Assembly: GCA_963920635.1 (NCBI GenBank)
Contig: OY987300.1
Location: 63,278,915-63,342,914 of the forward strand
Direction: 5' to 3'
From: Pseudeuparius sepicola
Taxonomy: Eukaryota > Arthropoda > Insecta > Coleoptera > Anthribidae
DNA: 64,000 nt
This document shows positions 23,786-36,698 of this stretch, piece by piece. Position 1 is the first letter of the stretch, and every line of letters begins with the position of its first letter. The notes under the pieces were generated by a model that had not been told where the DNA came from, did no database searches, and saw only the letters and a list, made by a program, of their open reading frames with translations. Position numbers and translations under genes: made by a program.

Positions 23786-26700
23786 AATATATCAAAGTAG
23801 AAATTTATGTATAAAGGACCAACATCGAATGAAAACTGTAATGGTACACTGCAAAAATTTTACTAACGCTTCTTAATGTCACAATAAAATGTAGGCTGAT
23901 GTTAATATTATAAACTGGTATTGATTCCTAGAAGATAATATAATCATGGTAACAATATATGAAAATATTTTTCAAATGCCTTTTTTAACATTAGTATAAG
24001 CTATAGGGCAATGTATTTGTAGGCCAAAAATCCTTTTAAATATTTATACTACAATAACATTCTGCTACTTATAAATATAAAAAATATGTAGATTTTATCA
24101 TTAATGTGAGTAGACCATAAATATTATGTGATGTCACACTGGGCAGCCGGTAAAGCAGAGTCTGAGAATCTTCTGGTGTGACAATCTGTCGTGATTAACT
24201 TACTAAATAAAGAGAAATTAAAGCATTGATTTTACCTCCAGTTTTACCAATCTAATGTTACTTCATATGAAAATTTCAGTTTGTTATTCTGAGGATCAGA
24301 CAAGTACCAAGATAAGAGATTGATTCAAATATTTAGTTTATGTTGGCATTCATATGTGATAGGAATAACGAATAATTTCGTAAGGCATTGGTAACAGATG
24401 TCACTGTAGCTGCCCTTAACATTCTGTGGCAATTTTCATTGGATTTTCTCACACTAAAATTCTTTGAAACCTTTGTGTTCATGGTTGCCATGTATGGGGT
24501 CACTATGGTTTATTATTGGTCACAAGACTACCTTTATAAAATTGTCCTGAAATCATTTCTGAGGAACGATAAGTGGGCATTCACCCTTTATACTTGAGTT
24601 GCCATCAAATAAATTTTGTTATGACGCATTTTATTCAAGTGAGGACACCAGCAAATTAACAATGTTGGTCAATTTGTGTTTTTACATTGCATCAAACTAT
24701 GTCAATTTTTGGAATGGAATGTGTGATAATGTCATGAAAGGGTTATCAAATCAAATATGACTTCATACATTAAAAAAAATTAAAAACTACCAATACATTA
24801 ATTTATAATTTTGACTTACGGATGGTTTTCTCTAATGAATATCGTGGGGTAGTCTCGGCTTTCATCATTTGCTTTGATATCCCTTCTTACACCGAACTTT
24901 TATTTTTCTAGTCAATTTGTTTAAATGCTGACATTGTAATGACAATAATAACAACTGGATTTTTACTTTATTTGGTACTGTGATACTTAAAAATCGGTTA
25001 GCGGTTTTTGAGAGGGAAAAACTATATCACAAAATAATTTCCTCAAGCAAAATTGAAATGTTGCATGCACTTGCCATTTTTACCTAATAAGCATAAATAT
25101 AGAAGAGCCATATTTTTTTGTTATTTTGTTCAGTGGTTGGCTAGTAATGGTAACGATTACTGTATAAATTGTTTAAGGTTTGTAAATAACTTAATTTACT
25201 ATTGGTAACTTAGTGACAGGTCATAAAATTGAAAGCGATAGATTTACCCAGTGAAGATAATCGAAACTCAAATGTTTTGACTTGTGGAAATGTGTATATT
25301 TTATTTTTATATTATTAATGTATTTATTGTTTATACACAAATGCAGAAAGTTGTGTGTTTACTCCTCATCTATAAAGAACTCGAAGATTGGGGATTATTA
25401 GATTTTCCAGTCCTATAGAAAGGTACTATTAGTTTTTAAGTAGAGTGCTTATTTATTTCTTTTATAACAAAGTTTGAATCTCGTGTGTGAGAGGTTAGTT
25501 TTAAATTAAACAGAAGTATTGTGAAATATCTATAACAGTTCCAGATATCACCTGCATTTGCAGAATTAGTTTCCAGCCAGATAAAATTATTTCAACAATT
25601 TCCTACAGCTGTCAATATTTGTTGCAAAAATAAAATCTAGATTTTATTTGGCCTATGAATTAGCAATAATAGAAGTACCTAAAGTTCTTCAATCTGGATT
25701 GTTGTAGTGCTTTTTGTAAAGCTGTTTGATGAATTACCTTTTTAATTTGTTAACTCGATAGCGCATCACAGTAATTGTTAGATTGTAAAAAAATCAAGAA
25801 ATACCTAGATAAAATTGAGCCGTCCACTGAAGAATGGCATTATTCCCGAAGTGGACAGTGCATTTTTTGCATCAATACGCATTATTTATTTTATTCTGTA
25901 TATATTTTTATAGGTACCTGTTTCTGTGTCACAGATATGGATTGTATACCCAGTGTATTTTTTATGTGATGATGGTAGTCTTTTCTATTGGCATCACATA
26001 TTGCATTCTTTGTAATCCAGTGTTAGGGTTACATGTCACATGACAGAGCATGTGCGGTAGCCGAGAAATGTCTGTTCTGTACATATATTATAATAATATA
26101 CTTCACTGTTTGGCCTGCTATGTTGTGGTTGAACATTTGCCAGCCCAATAAATACTGGATTAGAATTGGGTTTTCTTCTTGGTTACTTACCTTTCAATCC
26201 CAATCCTACCTTAAGAATGAAACTCAAACAGTATCAGAAAAAATAGAATCAGCCATAAAATACAGAAACAAAAATCTAAAATTGGAAACATTATGATCCT
26301 GGAGAAGCGATTGGCTTAGCGTTCTGAATGCTATTGAAAACAAATGAAAGAAACAAAGAGATATGCTAAGTCCGCTAACAATTTTTTTATTATTTATTTA
26401 TTTACTACAGTTCATTACAAAATTGTACTACACATTCCAAATAGCACATCAAGAGTGAAACACATAATACGCATCTTTTGTGAAGAGAAACAAACAAAAA
26501 AAAGGTTGGCATTGAGCACAGAACTAAACAAAGGTTTAGTCCTAAATGCGACATACCTTCAGATCATTTTTGTGTTGAAAATATCCCAATTTGTAATTAT
26601 CACACAAGCAGTCGACAAATGCTTGTTGTCCGCAGTTAGATCAATGTGTCCCCATCAATTAACCAATTTAACAAGAAAGAACAATTACAACCTTGTCTCG

Positions 26701-27815
26701 TAGCATACAGATCAAATACTCGAACTACGGACATCAGAAGAACCTAGTTCGATTATTGACTGGCAAGTAGTAAGTAGTCTTGGAATTTCATGATTTTAGT
26801 ATATCTACTCCAGACGAGGGGTGGTTGTGTACTGTGTATGGCGATTTAAAAAAAAAACGCTGCGATGGAACTCATTACACTTTTTATTTACCTCAGTTAT
26901 TCAATGCTCAGTTTTTTGCTTCGTGCTATGGCGGTGCAAGGCTTAGAGCAAATAAATATGAATTCTCATCATCACAGTAGGTTCGCCTGCAACAAGCTGG
27001 CGGTCTTGATAAGGGAATCAAAGCTTAAAAATGTAATACTTAAGAACTTTCTCTGTACTCTCAATTCTATAAATATGACTTGAATAATTTGGGCGCCAAA
27101 TATTGAAGAAATATTCAAACATGCTTCTAACCAAGCAGTTATACAGGATGTTCTATAATGTTTTTATGTTAACACGAGTGTCAATAACTGTATTTAAGTA
27201 CGGAACAAACGAGTAATTTTATTTTTTCCAGGAAAACTATTAAGTTAATGAAAAAAGAACGAGACTAAAAAAGTTTCTAAATTAATTGGTTTATAGAATA
27301 CTTATTTTTATTTTGTAATAAATCAATATGCAAAAAAGTTCTGTAAAAAAGGCAAATACGTGTTTTGGGTTTATACCGTTGATTGAGTTCCGCCATCGAC
27401 GGTTTATACCCTTAGGATGTATAGGGTTCAAAAAGTAATTCTATCTTAAAGTGTCTTCCAACTGGGCAGTAACGTGCCTCAAAATTCAAATTTGTAGATT
27501 AAACCGTATTTGAGAAAAAATCAAAACACAATTTTTTGTTCCTCTTAGGGCTGGAATAACTGCAGGGAAGCTTTAAATCGAAAAAATTTATATGAAAGAC
27601 CCCCTCCTTAAAACGACTTGGAGAACACTTCCTCCAAATATTTGCACATCATTACTTTTAACATCCTGTATAAGGGCATGATGGCTTTACTATCACCAAT
27701 GTTCTGGGAGTGTCTGTCTCTTGATGAAGCTAAGCAGTCTAAAGGCCCTGCAAACAATTGAGTGGATATGTTGGTTAAATTATAAGCTACTGTCAAACAT
27801 GATGCCAACGTCACA
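23786..27815 (+). other. 3'UTR of the MBD5/6-type gene and following non-coding DNA
   Basis: The first polyadenylation signal is at 23883-23888. Later AATAAA sites occur around 24205 and 24608, so longer 3'UTRs are possible. The rest is AT-rich, largely free of recognisable repeats, and has no open frame with a recognisable domain. Confidence 0.55.
23883..23888 (+). promoter_or_regulatory. Candidate poly(A) signal AATAAA
   Basis: It lies 98 bases after the stop codon of the MBD5/6-type gene and is the first canonical signal downstream. Confidence 0.5.
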
Positions 27816-28241
27816 TTAATTTATATTTACCATAGTTATCAATTTTGTAGATATTTTGGGATTAGGAGATCTTGAAAAGTTTATTGTTGCACATTTAGAA
27901 ATATTGAGAGAGAGAGAGAGACCATTAGCTTGACACCAATCAGCAAAACAAGTCAGGTCAGTTTGTAGAGCACTACTGAAAAACTTCAAGTTGTCAGCAA
28001 AGAAGAGATAATCACTATTGTGATAATAGGATACAGAGTCATTTATAAATAATAAAAACAAGATTGGGACAGTTTGCGAGCCCTGAGGTACAAGATACAG
28101 TCAAGCAGAGAGACTCGCTGATACCGGCCACTCGGTAAGATTCAATCCACTTCAAAAAACTGCCACGGCACACCAACCTCGGATACTTTCTTCAACAATA
28201 TTGCATAGAAAACTCTGTCGAAGGCCTTACATAAGTCAATA
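27816..28241 (-). pseudogene. Non-LTR retrotransposon reverse transcriptase remnant
   Basis: On the minus strand the sequence from 28241 reads a degenerate CKAFDRVFYAILLKKV motif, then stops, and then a frame (28061-27816) with FADWCQANGLSLSLNISKC. These are the same landmarks as in the LINE at 16365. The YADD box is degraded (FADN). The recognisable part ends exactly at the foldback element E, which seems to have inserted in it. Inactive. Confidence 0.8.
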
Positions 28242-29101
28242 TACAGTGTGTCCCAGGATTAGCGAATTTATAGATGTAAATGACAAAAAAAATCCGAGTT
28301 GAAAATTGAGCTTCAGTGGAATCGCCCTGCATAGTTTAAAGCTAATTTTTGACATAATTTTACTTTCGAAAAATCAAGTATGCCTTGGAAATTTTGAAAA
28401 TACCGATTTTGTACACTCTGTAGCTTTTACGACAAAATGTTATTAAAGAAAGTTGTTGAGAATAAAAAACTGAGTGTTTGTGCAAAATTTCAAAATCCTA
28501 GGCCTCCTTTGATTTTTGTCCCTTTTTTATTGGAAAAGTGGGAAAAAGTGACCTTTTGGTAAAAGATATTACAAAATATTATTAAAGAAAGTTGCTAAAT
28601 TTAGTAATAATCGGCTACATTAATTTTTTGACTTATTTTATCATTAGGTGTGCTTGGTTTTTCTATTGTCTGTGTAGGTAGAGTTACTGTCAAAGTTATT
28701 TTAATGCATAGGTACACAATTTTCAATTCTGAACAACTTTCTTTAATAATATTTTTTAATATATTTTACCAAAACGTCAGTTTTTCCCACTTTTCCCATA
28801 AAAAAAGGGACAAAAATCAAAGGAGGCCTAGGATTTTGAAATTTTGCACAGATACTCAGTTTTTCATTCTGAACAACTTTCTTTAATAACATTTTGCCGT
28901 AAAAGCTACAGAAGAGGCACTTTACTAGTGTACAAAATCAGTATTTTCAAAGTTTCCAAGGCGTACTTGATTTTTCGAAAGTAAAATTATGTCAAAACAT
29001 GTTTCAAACTTAGCAGGGCGGAACCCCAGAAGCTCAATTTTCAACTCGAAATTTTTTTGTCATTTACACCTATAAATTCGCTAATCCTGGGACACACTGT
29101 A
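28242..29101. mobile_element. Foldback element E (860 bp)
   Basis: Inverted arms of about 380 bp start TACAGTGTGTCCCAGGATTA and end with the complement, TAATCCTGGGACACACTGTA. Internal blocks such as CAAAGGAGGCCTAGGATTTT occur in both arms. The flanks are TA-rich (ATA before, TAT after), compatible with a TA target. It is inserted in a LINE remnant. Non-coding. Confidence 0.85.
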
Positions 29102-30230
29102 TATAGCGTTGACCATAAACTTTTTTATGGATAGAGCTTCAAAAATGGCAATAAATGCATAATTTGGGTGATTAAGATTATCCAAATATTTGTTTAGCAG
29201 CTATTACACTAGAAAAAATACTGTACAACTCGAGTGAAGTGTCCATATCGCTCTCCACGCTTGTTGTATTTTATTTCCACTGAAATAAGTTTGTTTTTCT
29301 ACATTCTTGATAATCATCACATTCTGTGATTGGTGTACCTACTAACACAGAATATTATAGCCTAAGGCAACGTGGCGCTATTAATTATGTGCTACTAATA
29401 ATTTTGTTTGAATATAAAAAAGAAAAAGTAAACATTTTTGAGAATTTAAACACCATGAAAAAAAAACACTGTGGAAAAACAGTTATATTTTAAAATGGTC
29501 TTATAGTTTATGGTTTTCAATCGTGTAAAACCCTCTCAAAAAATAATGTGAATCATATTCTATTATCTTTTGGCGAAGGCGTCGGTTTGGATAAAGGAAC
29601 ATCAATTCAGCAATCAGGACGCCACTGATCCATAGTATGTATCTCAGACCTAGGTCTGACACATCATGCCCATACCAAAGTTTACAGAATATCTGTTTAC
29701 AGAATATCAGTAAACTTTGCCCATACACTGTATTAAAGGATGCTAACGTACCACAGTGATATTAACACGTTGAGTGAAGGATTGTGTAATATGTTGCATA
29801 ACTTTTCTCAATAACTACTCCTATCGTTGAATAAATTATTTTTGAAGGCGACTTGATTTCACAGCTTTTGTTCACTCAAAAACTAAAATAGTGTGGGAAT
29901 TCCAAAAATCAAGTTCCACCCAGAAAATAAACCCTAATAAAAGTTGTCAGATGAGAAATGTTGACAACAAAAACCACAATTACCCTTTCAAAATTAAAGT
30001 ACAAGATTCATGTATCTACTTAAGTGATGAACTCAAAAGTAGTAGCACAGAATAGCACGTCTGGCTATTCTGTGGTAGTTGGTGCTATGGTAGTATCAGG
30101 GCCGCTCATGGAATATCGACTGCCTGCCTGCAAATCCCACCCTCAATAACTTAAGCTTTTTGTTGAGGAGAAAAAATTATACCTACCTGAAATATTATAA
30201 TGATACTTATATAAAAAAAACAAAAAAATG
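29102..30230. other. No gene recognised
   Basis: AT-rich non-coding DNA. The minus open frame 29501-29728 has no recognisable domain. Confidence 0.5.
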
Positions 30231-30261
30231 TCTTGATGAGTTTCCTGGTTGTTATGCTGTG

Positions 30262-30316
30262 GTCTGTGTGGGAATAGTTCAGACGTTTCGCCGGTCGTAG
30301 CTTCCGGCATCTTCAG
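30262..30316 (-). ncRNA. Hammerhead-ribozyme-like motif of a Penelope-like element
   Basis: Read on the minus strand: CUGAAGA, then a stem II with arms GCCGG and CCGGC around an AAGCUACGA loop, then GAAA, then a possible stem III with arms GUCUG and CAGAC. The order CUGANGA - stem II - GAAA is the hammerhead core. PLEs are known to carry hammerhead motifs. The U-H cleavage position after stem III is not convincing, so it may be decayed. Confidence 0.5.
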
Positions 30317-30321
30317 TAATT

Positions 30322-30999
30322 CTACTCTGGTTGTGGAGAGGTGACTGATGAGGTTATTTGGTGATTCCTCTCTGGCTGTCGAGCGGTGACTAATGTCAAC
30401 TGAGATCTGGTCAATCTTCTTATACCGGGGCTTACTCGCGTAGAATGAGACTGAATTGTTGGAGGCGGGAACGTATTGGTGGGGGCGATATAGAGGGGGG
30501 CAGAGCGGGAGGCAACCGCATCATTACCATTAGCCAAGCCAGAACAGCTTCCGAGGTCATTCAGCGAAGTGGAGGTAGTGGGATCCGCGGCTGAAGTGGG
30601 CTGCGTAATAGTCGGAACGTTGCAAGTGGCAGCGTCGGTCTCTATTCTCCGTTCTTGTTTGTTTCTGAGGACAGGTTTCCACGCCCTGCTGACTCTGAAT
30701 CCGTCTTCTTTATTGAAATTCCAAGGGTGTTGTTCTATTTACAATGCCTCACGTCTAGCCAAGTTGTAAAAATCTGTTCCTTTAACCAATGCTGTCATCT
30801 GTTCACAGTTAATATAGTGGATTTCCTCCATGGCGTGCATAGCTATGGCTGATTTGTCAGAATGCTGTAGCTGAAGGGCCCTTTGATGTTCTTTTCTCCT
30901 TGTTATTATGGAACGTGTGGTCATGCCAATGTATAGCTTATCGCAATCCATGCATGGAATCTTATACGAGACCAGAATCATATCATTTGGCCCAGCCAA
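30322..30999 (-). pseudogene. Penelope-like retroelement C-terminus (GIY-YIG endonuclease)
   Basis: The minus frame carries DMILVSYKIPCMDCDKLYIG, then MTTRSIITRRKEHQRALQ and SAIAMHAMEEIHYINCEQ. This is the PLE GIY-YIG domain with its C-x-x-C and K-x-YIG-x-T signature. After one in-frame stop at 30739-30741 the same frame goes on (EQHPWNFNKEDGFRVSRAWK) and ends with a Ser/Thr/Pro-rich tail at 30322. The reverse transcriptase part, expected at higher coordinates, is absent because a Tc1 element occupies that place. The stop and 5' loss make it a pseudogene. A hammerhead-like motif follows directly, as in intact PLEs. Confidence 0.85.
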
Positions 31000-31000
31000 T

Positions 31001-32460
31001 ACTTTATTTTTTATTTTATTTTAATACGCTATTATTAAAAACAAAAGAAAACTCTCCTGAATCAAACTATTATTATTGTAATTTGAGACAGTTTTATAAA
31101 CATTTTTTACTAAGATTATAATTAAAAAACTAGATATATGCTTAGGACACTAAATTAAATAATGTAACAATGAAACATTTCATTTGTCCCAATGACCATA
31201 TTGGGGAATCAAAGATTTTACCATTGTGTAACATCTCCTTTTTGATTCAGAACTGCTTGAATTCGCTTTGGCATAGTGTCTACTAACTTTCTACAGTCTT
31301 CAGCAGTAAACGAGTTCCACAGTTGAGTTAGTCTTTCTTTTAATTCAGAAACAGTTCTAATCTAATCTTTTTTTCATAATATGCCAAAGGGTTTCAATTG
31401 GTGAGAGATCAGGGCTGCTGGATACCCAATCCAAAATCGGAATATCATTTTGCAACATCCATTCCTTTACCGTTTTAGCAGTATGGTTGGAATATGTACT
31501 CATTTTCTGTTGTTTTTAATGTTTCAATGGATGGCATTAAACTGTCTTTAAGGATGTTAATGTACTTAACAGCATTAACAGTCCCGTCTATGATGTGCAA
31601 CTTTCCATCCCCTTGGGCCGACATGCACCCCCAAATCATTACGGAAGCCGGAAATTTCACTTTTCGGCGCAAACAGTCTGGATGATAAGCTTCGTTTTTG
31701 GTCCTCAATACCCTACCTCGGTAATCCCCAACACATACCTCAAACTTTGACTCGTCGCTCCAAATAACACTATCCCATTGCATTTGTGACCAGTTCTGAT
31801 GATTTTTTGCCCATATTAGCCTATTTTTCTTCTGTCTTACAGTTAACAAAGGTTTTTCTTTTGCCTACGAATTAAAAATTCTTCACTATTGAGTTTGTAC
31901 GAAGACAATTCTACAAAAAAACTTACTTTGTAGAATTTATATCCCAATTTTTTGATAGCTCTACACAGGTTGACCGTGAAAAACATTTATCGGTTGCTCT
32001 ATTCCATTCTACACTTAATTCACCACAATTGGCAGGACGGTTTTGTTTCAAAATACGACGTAAGGCTCTCATATTGGTCGGGATTATTTTTGAAGTTCTA
32101 CCCAAATTTGGCTTTTCTTGAACAGTTCCTGTCGTTTTATATAATTTGACGATATTTCGTACAGTATAGCGTGATAATAGCAGTTGGTTGGCAATTTTAC
32201 CACAAGAACTGGTAAATGTTTTGATTTAACTCAAGGCTAATATGATGATAAAAAAGCTATACTCATTTCATGGGCAAAATGAAATTATTCATTGTTACAT
32301 TATTTAATTTAGTGTCCTAAGCATATATCTAGTTTTCTAATTATAATCTTAGTAAAAATTGTTTATAAAAATGTCTCAAATTACAATAATAATAGTTTGA
32401 TTTAATAGAGTTTTCATTTGTTTTTAATAATAGTGTCTAAAATAAAATAAAAAATAAAAT
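31001..32460. mobile_element. Tc1-like DNA transposon, long-TIR type
   Basis: Terminal inverted repeats of roughly 170-200 bp, including CTAGATATATGCTTAGGACA and TAAATAATGTAACAATGAA blocks at both ends, enclose a minus-strand Tc1-type transposase. A TA at each end fits a Tc1 target. Confidence 0.82.
31218..32105 (-). pseudogene. Tc1/mariner transposase, broken
   Basis: The N-terminal helix-turn-helix part (32105 downward) includes MRALRRILKQNRPANCGELS. The catalytic part has VIWSDESKFEVCVGDYRGRV (first Asp), a W-G-C-M-S block and KYINILKDSLMPSI, and near 31395-31430 DWVSSSPDLSPIETLWHIMK, which has the third catalytic residue (Glu in S-P-I-E). The segment that should hold the second Asp (Q-Q-D-N-A-P-C-H) is deleted near 31485-31495, together with a frameshift. 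Further frameshifts and stops separate the N-terminal part. The end KRIQAVLNQKGDVTQW and stop at 31218 are family-typical. Inactive. Confidence 0.88.
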
Positions 32461-32498
32461 ATTGGCTAGGCCAAATGATATGATTCTGGTCTCGTATA

Positions 32499-34273
32499 CC
32501 CCAGGTGTCAACAGCAGGGTCCAAGTGATCCTTTGCCAGACGCAAGCACTGTTGTAGCTTCTTGGTAGGTATAAACGTTGTTCTGATGCATAAAAATCCG
32601 GAAACTCATCAAGATATTAAAAAAATCCGTTTTTAAAAAAGCACTAGAAAGATAAAGAAAATAAAATTTAAAAGAAGTAAAAAAGAAAAACAAAATTTTT
32701 CTAAATATTACCATATTACAATAAGCTAAATTTTATCGATGGGAGATGCCCAAACTTCAAAAAAATTATGACCAATTATTGTGGTCAAACTACAGTTTAA
32801 TTGAATGAAAACAATTTCTAAGTAATCTTATAATATGAGCAAAAAATATTACTTAAACTGGACCGACACTATATTATTATTATTATTAACATAATGTGTA
32901 GTGTTGGTTCAGACTTAAGTCAACAGGTGCTAATTTTTTTCTTTATCAACTATCATCATCACCAAGAACTATTATAGTTTCTTTTATAAAAAGGACAAAA
33001 GTGTTAACATATTTATTGTCTATTGTTAATTTTTAACTGACAATAATCCAGTTGTTAATAATAATATCATTCTATTAGCCTGAGAGATGCGGAAGAAAAG
33101 AAAGTTATTGACTATGAAATTTTTGGAGCAGCCTAAAGTAATATTATAATGTTCTTTCAAATAAGAGCCACATTATATCTAAGCTAATTTAACTGCATAC
33201 AACACGTTTTTCTTATCAATAGAAATTTATTTTGGGGTGAGGTCATAAAAATTATTTTTTTTAAAGCCGGTATTAAAAAAGTAGAGGTGTTCTTTCCCTA
33301 AAGTGCGTCGTAGGTGAAAATTTTAAAAAATATTAAGGACAAAGGAAATTAGAAAATCATGACATCATTATGTACTTGTACAATGAGGAGGGGGGATGAA
33401 CCCTGGGACACACACCCAGCACACCACCCAGGAACGCCCCTGGTTAGTATCTATATCCCATAAAGGACGACGTCAAAGTTTACAGAATAATAATGAAAAC
33501 TTTGATGACGCGACGTGGTGTTTCCAGAGAAATGGAGTAGGGTGTTTCTCATGATCCCTAGGATTTTTTAAGTTATTTTTATGTGAAAAGAGTTTGTAAA
33601 AGATAAAGAAACATATTTTAAATATGATATACAAGTTGATTCAGTTTTTAATGCACAAACTTTGATATCTGATTAGAATTTCGGCAGAATGCAAGTTTCC
33701 ATTTACTTTCAGGATCAAAACGGCAACAAAATATATCAGAAAACTAGTCTGTATAAGTGCAATGCAATGGAACGTATTCGGTAGTTCAATAGCTTATCCC
33801 TCCTATAGAATTTTCACCCAGAGAAAAACCAGCGCCGTTGATATATTGCCGCAATAATTTATTTATGCTAACTTTCGTGCGGGATGCCACTGAAAGTGAA
33901 CAATAATTTCCAGTTTAAGTGTGGCAGTTCTCGAAAGTTATTCTTTTGAGTCTGGCGGCGTTTTTCAGGTCGTAAATCTCCCCCGGGATAAATTACGCCG
34001 GCGCCCCATTGTTTTATTTGTTATGATTTAAAATTTCTTTCTCAGACCCCGCGTGATAAATAGTTTAATTAAAATATTTGCTGCGGGGCTTAATGTTCTC
34101 TAAGAACGTATTAAACTTCCACTGCAGACAATAGCGGAAATTGTAAAATGCGGGCTGTTTTTTATCGAACGCTCTTTTATCAATAGAATATAGTGACTTC
34201 AGTAATGGTGAAAAAATAGGAACAATTCATCAAGCATCAAGTATGCATGAAAAAGAAAACGGGATTGCCTGGT
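32499..34273. other. No gene recognised
   Basis: AT-rich DNA up to about 33700. At 33820-34200 there is a higher-GC, repeat-free island (CCCCCGGGATAAATTACGCC region) that looks like conserved non-coding DNA, but this cannot be shown from one sequence. Confidence 0.5.
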
Positions 34274-34309
34274 AGCAGTGACTATAGAATTCCTTCTATA
34301 GTCACTGCT
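34274..34309. repeat. Perfect 16-bp hairpin
   Basis: AGCAGTGACTATAGAA, a 4-base TTCC loop and the exact complement TTCTATAGTCACTGCT. TGGTAG occurs at both outer edges. Confidence 0.9.
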
Positions 34310-34838
34310 GGTAGATAATGACAGTTCTTCCACTAGAAACTAAAATGCAAGGAGATAGATTAAGTTTATAGTAGAAAAAATATAAATTAGAATATCCAAA
34401 TCGCGTCGTGAATTAACAAAATGACTTTTAGTCCTAATTCTCTTTTAAACAATAATCCATGTCACCCTCGATGCGATTGCTGTTATTTTGGGTCTTTTTG
34501 AGTGTAGGAATAAAATGTTTGTAAAAAGAACAATTTTTAGTTTATTTTTTAATTTTTTTAGTTTAGTTTTTTGTCAATTTTGGTATTTGAGGGTATTGAC
34601 GGGTGCTATTTAAAAAAAATTCATAGCAGTCCACGACATAGTGACCTCTACCACAGAATATCTAGCTCACAGAATATCTAGCTTAGCATATATTTTCTGT
34701 GCCTCTACCAAATACTACCACCGCCTTTGAGATACACGCCCTTGAGACAACTAATAAAAAAATAAAGAATGTTTTCCTTGACCTTCATGTATTTATATGA
34801 GGTGGCAAGCATAAAATTGGGACACACTGTATAAACAG

Positions 34839-35262
34839 TTGAGTTTATTTTAGAAACAACATAATAGGTACCTATGTCCAAAATGTTAATTTTTTAGAAG
34901 ATGAAAAATCCGCACTATCGACTTTTTTACCAATTTTTAAAAAACCTTTAAATCATAGAGTGCCATGAATATAAGTTCAATAAAGATTTTCTGGCTAGTA
35001 CCTTTAAGAAAAAATATCATGATTTTAAGAAAAAATAAAACAACTTGGACTTATGTTGTTTTTAAAAGAACCGAATAAAACATAATATGTGGTTTTTACA
35101 GAAATACTGATATTTTAGTGGTAAATATCTGGAGACATGACGTGATGTTTTTGGGAGAAACGAATCCTTGGGGTGATAGAGTTCAGTGTCTGTTACATGA
35201 TGACATTAAAATCGTATTTTCGTAAATTTTTGACATATGTCGTTTCTAAAATAAACGCCTCA
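34839..35262. mobile_element. MITE-like element with 22-bp inverted ends
   Basis: GAGTTTATTTTAGAAACAAC at the left pairs with GTTTCTAAAATAAACGCCTC at the right with few mismatches; ACATA/TATGT pairing continues inward. About 420 bp, non-coding. Just upstream, GGGACACACTGTAT resembles an end of foldback E. Confidence 0.65.
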
Positions 35263-35265
35263 AAT

Positions 35266-36698
35266 GTTATTTGTTTTTGAAATTAATCAAACCTGAGCTT
35301 ATCTGGACCTGGAGTTCCTCTAGATAAAAACATTTCAATGGGTGTAGTAGGGTAGGTGTAGGTAGGTTTATCTATAATTTTTAGATTCAGAAAACATTTT
35401 GTATTGTTTGGTTGTTAATTGGATATAGTGCTCCAATCAACTAAACATTCTTTATATTTTTTGAATCTAACCTTGAAAAATTTAGTTTTTTTTTTGTTTA
35501 TTTTCAACAACAATACCCAGATTTTTGAAAAAATTGTCAAGAAACTTTGCGTCGTAAGAGACTACAGTTTTTAGCGAATGCTAGGGATGAAATATGAAAG
35601 TAATAGACTGCCAAATTCACAATTAATTCGATCATCCCCTATAAATTGAATTGAGACGAAACTTGCAAAAAAAAATACAATTTTACGTACCCAATGCGAA
35701 GTTTTATGCTGCTTTCACAAAGGTCTGATTAGAGCTGGAGAAAATCGTAAAAGTTCGTCCCGGTTCCCCTTTTCCCTTTGCTCAGATTTAAAATTAAAAT
35801 TTAATGTACTTTCTCTGTTTAATTATATGTGCTAAGCGAAAATTAAAAAGTTGATCGGATGTTGAATAAGCAGAAAAATAGAGAAGAATTTTCGGTTCGC
35901 CGAGTCCCCGGCTCCGAATCCATTTGGAATGATCAATAGCCTTCCGCTCCGAAAGTATCGTTTCACTTGAAGTCATCTCAAGAGGGCTTTAAAAACGCTT
36001 CCGTTCTCTGAAAAATATTTCATTTGCGCAATTCAATCAGCGAACGCCCGGCTATAATGACTGTTGGAACTACCGTCAATAAAAGAGCATTCGATTAAAA
36101 ATTCCCGCCTTGTAACAATTGGCCCTTTAGTCTGAAGTGGTTAAAGTACTTTTTGGATATATCTCGGAATATTCAGTGTGTATCACTGTAACTCGAGTTA
36201 ATTCATTATTTACAAAAGACCCACATAATGACATATAAATTTTGAAAATTTAAACTTTCAGGGCCTGCTATGATCAGTGCCATTTTATAGTATGCGTGCA
36301 CCGAGTGTGCCGGGTTACACAAATTAAAGAAAAATGAGTATTTATTTATTATCTCTCTTGATAATTCGCTTAAATAATTGCAAAAAAAGCGATAAAATTT
36401 TAAAAATGTTCAAGTATTTTTCATTCTATGGGAAAAGCACCTGTGCACTTATTAATAATCGATTCAGTTGCCGCTGTCCAAAAAGGCTTACCTGGGGCTC
36501 ATTTTTTTTGTCGAGACGGATTTTGTGTATCTATTTAGAGCAAATACTTAAAATTTAAAATTTTTATTATTTTCACCTTCAAAAAATGGAACGTTTTTAG
36601 GTTAACTATGTCTTTTGATAATATTTTGCAACAAATAAAGATATCGGTATCCCACTTCGATATTCTATTAGTTGTTATTTTTATGCGAATTAAAATAA
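35266..36698. other. No gene recognised
   Basis: A higher-GC, non-repetitive island at about 35700-36100 may be regulatory. The open frames 35794-35976 and 36334-36558 have no recognisable domain. Confidence 0.45.

Larger units (their letters stand above)
30964..32498. repeat. Inverted PLE-derived flanks around a Tc1 element
   Basis: The left arm TATACGAGACCAGAATCATA, followed by TCATTTGGCC, is mirrored at the right end as GGCCAAATGATATGATTCTG followed by GTCTCGTATA. The left copy is coding PLE sequence. The two sides lie immediately outside the Tc1 ends. Confidence 0.8.
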
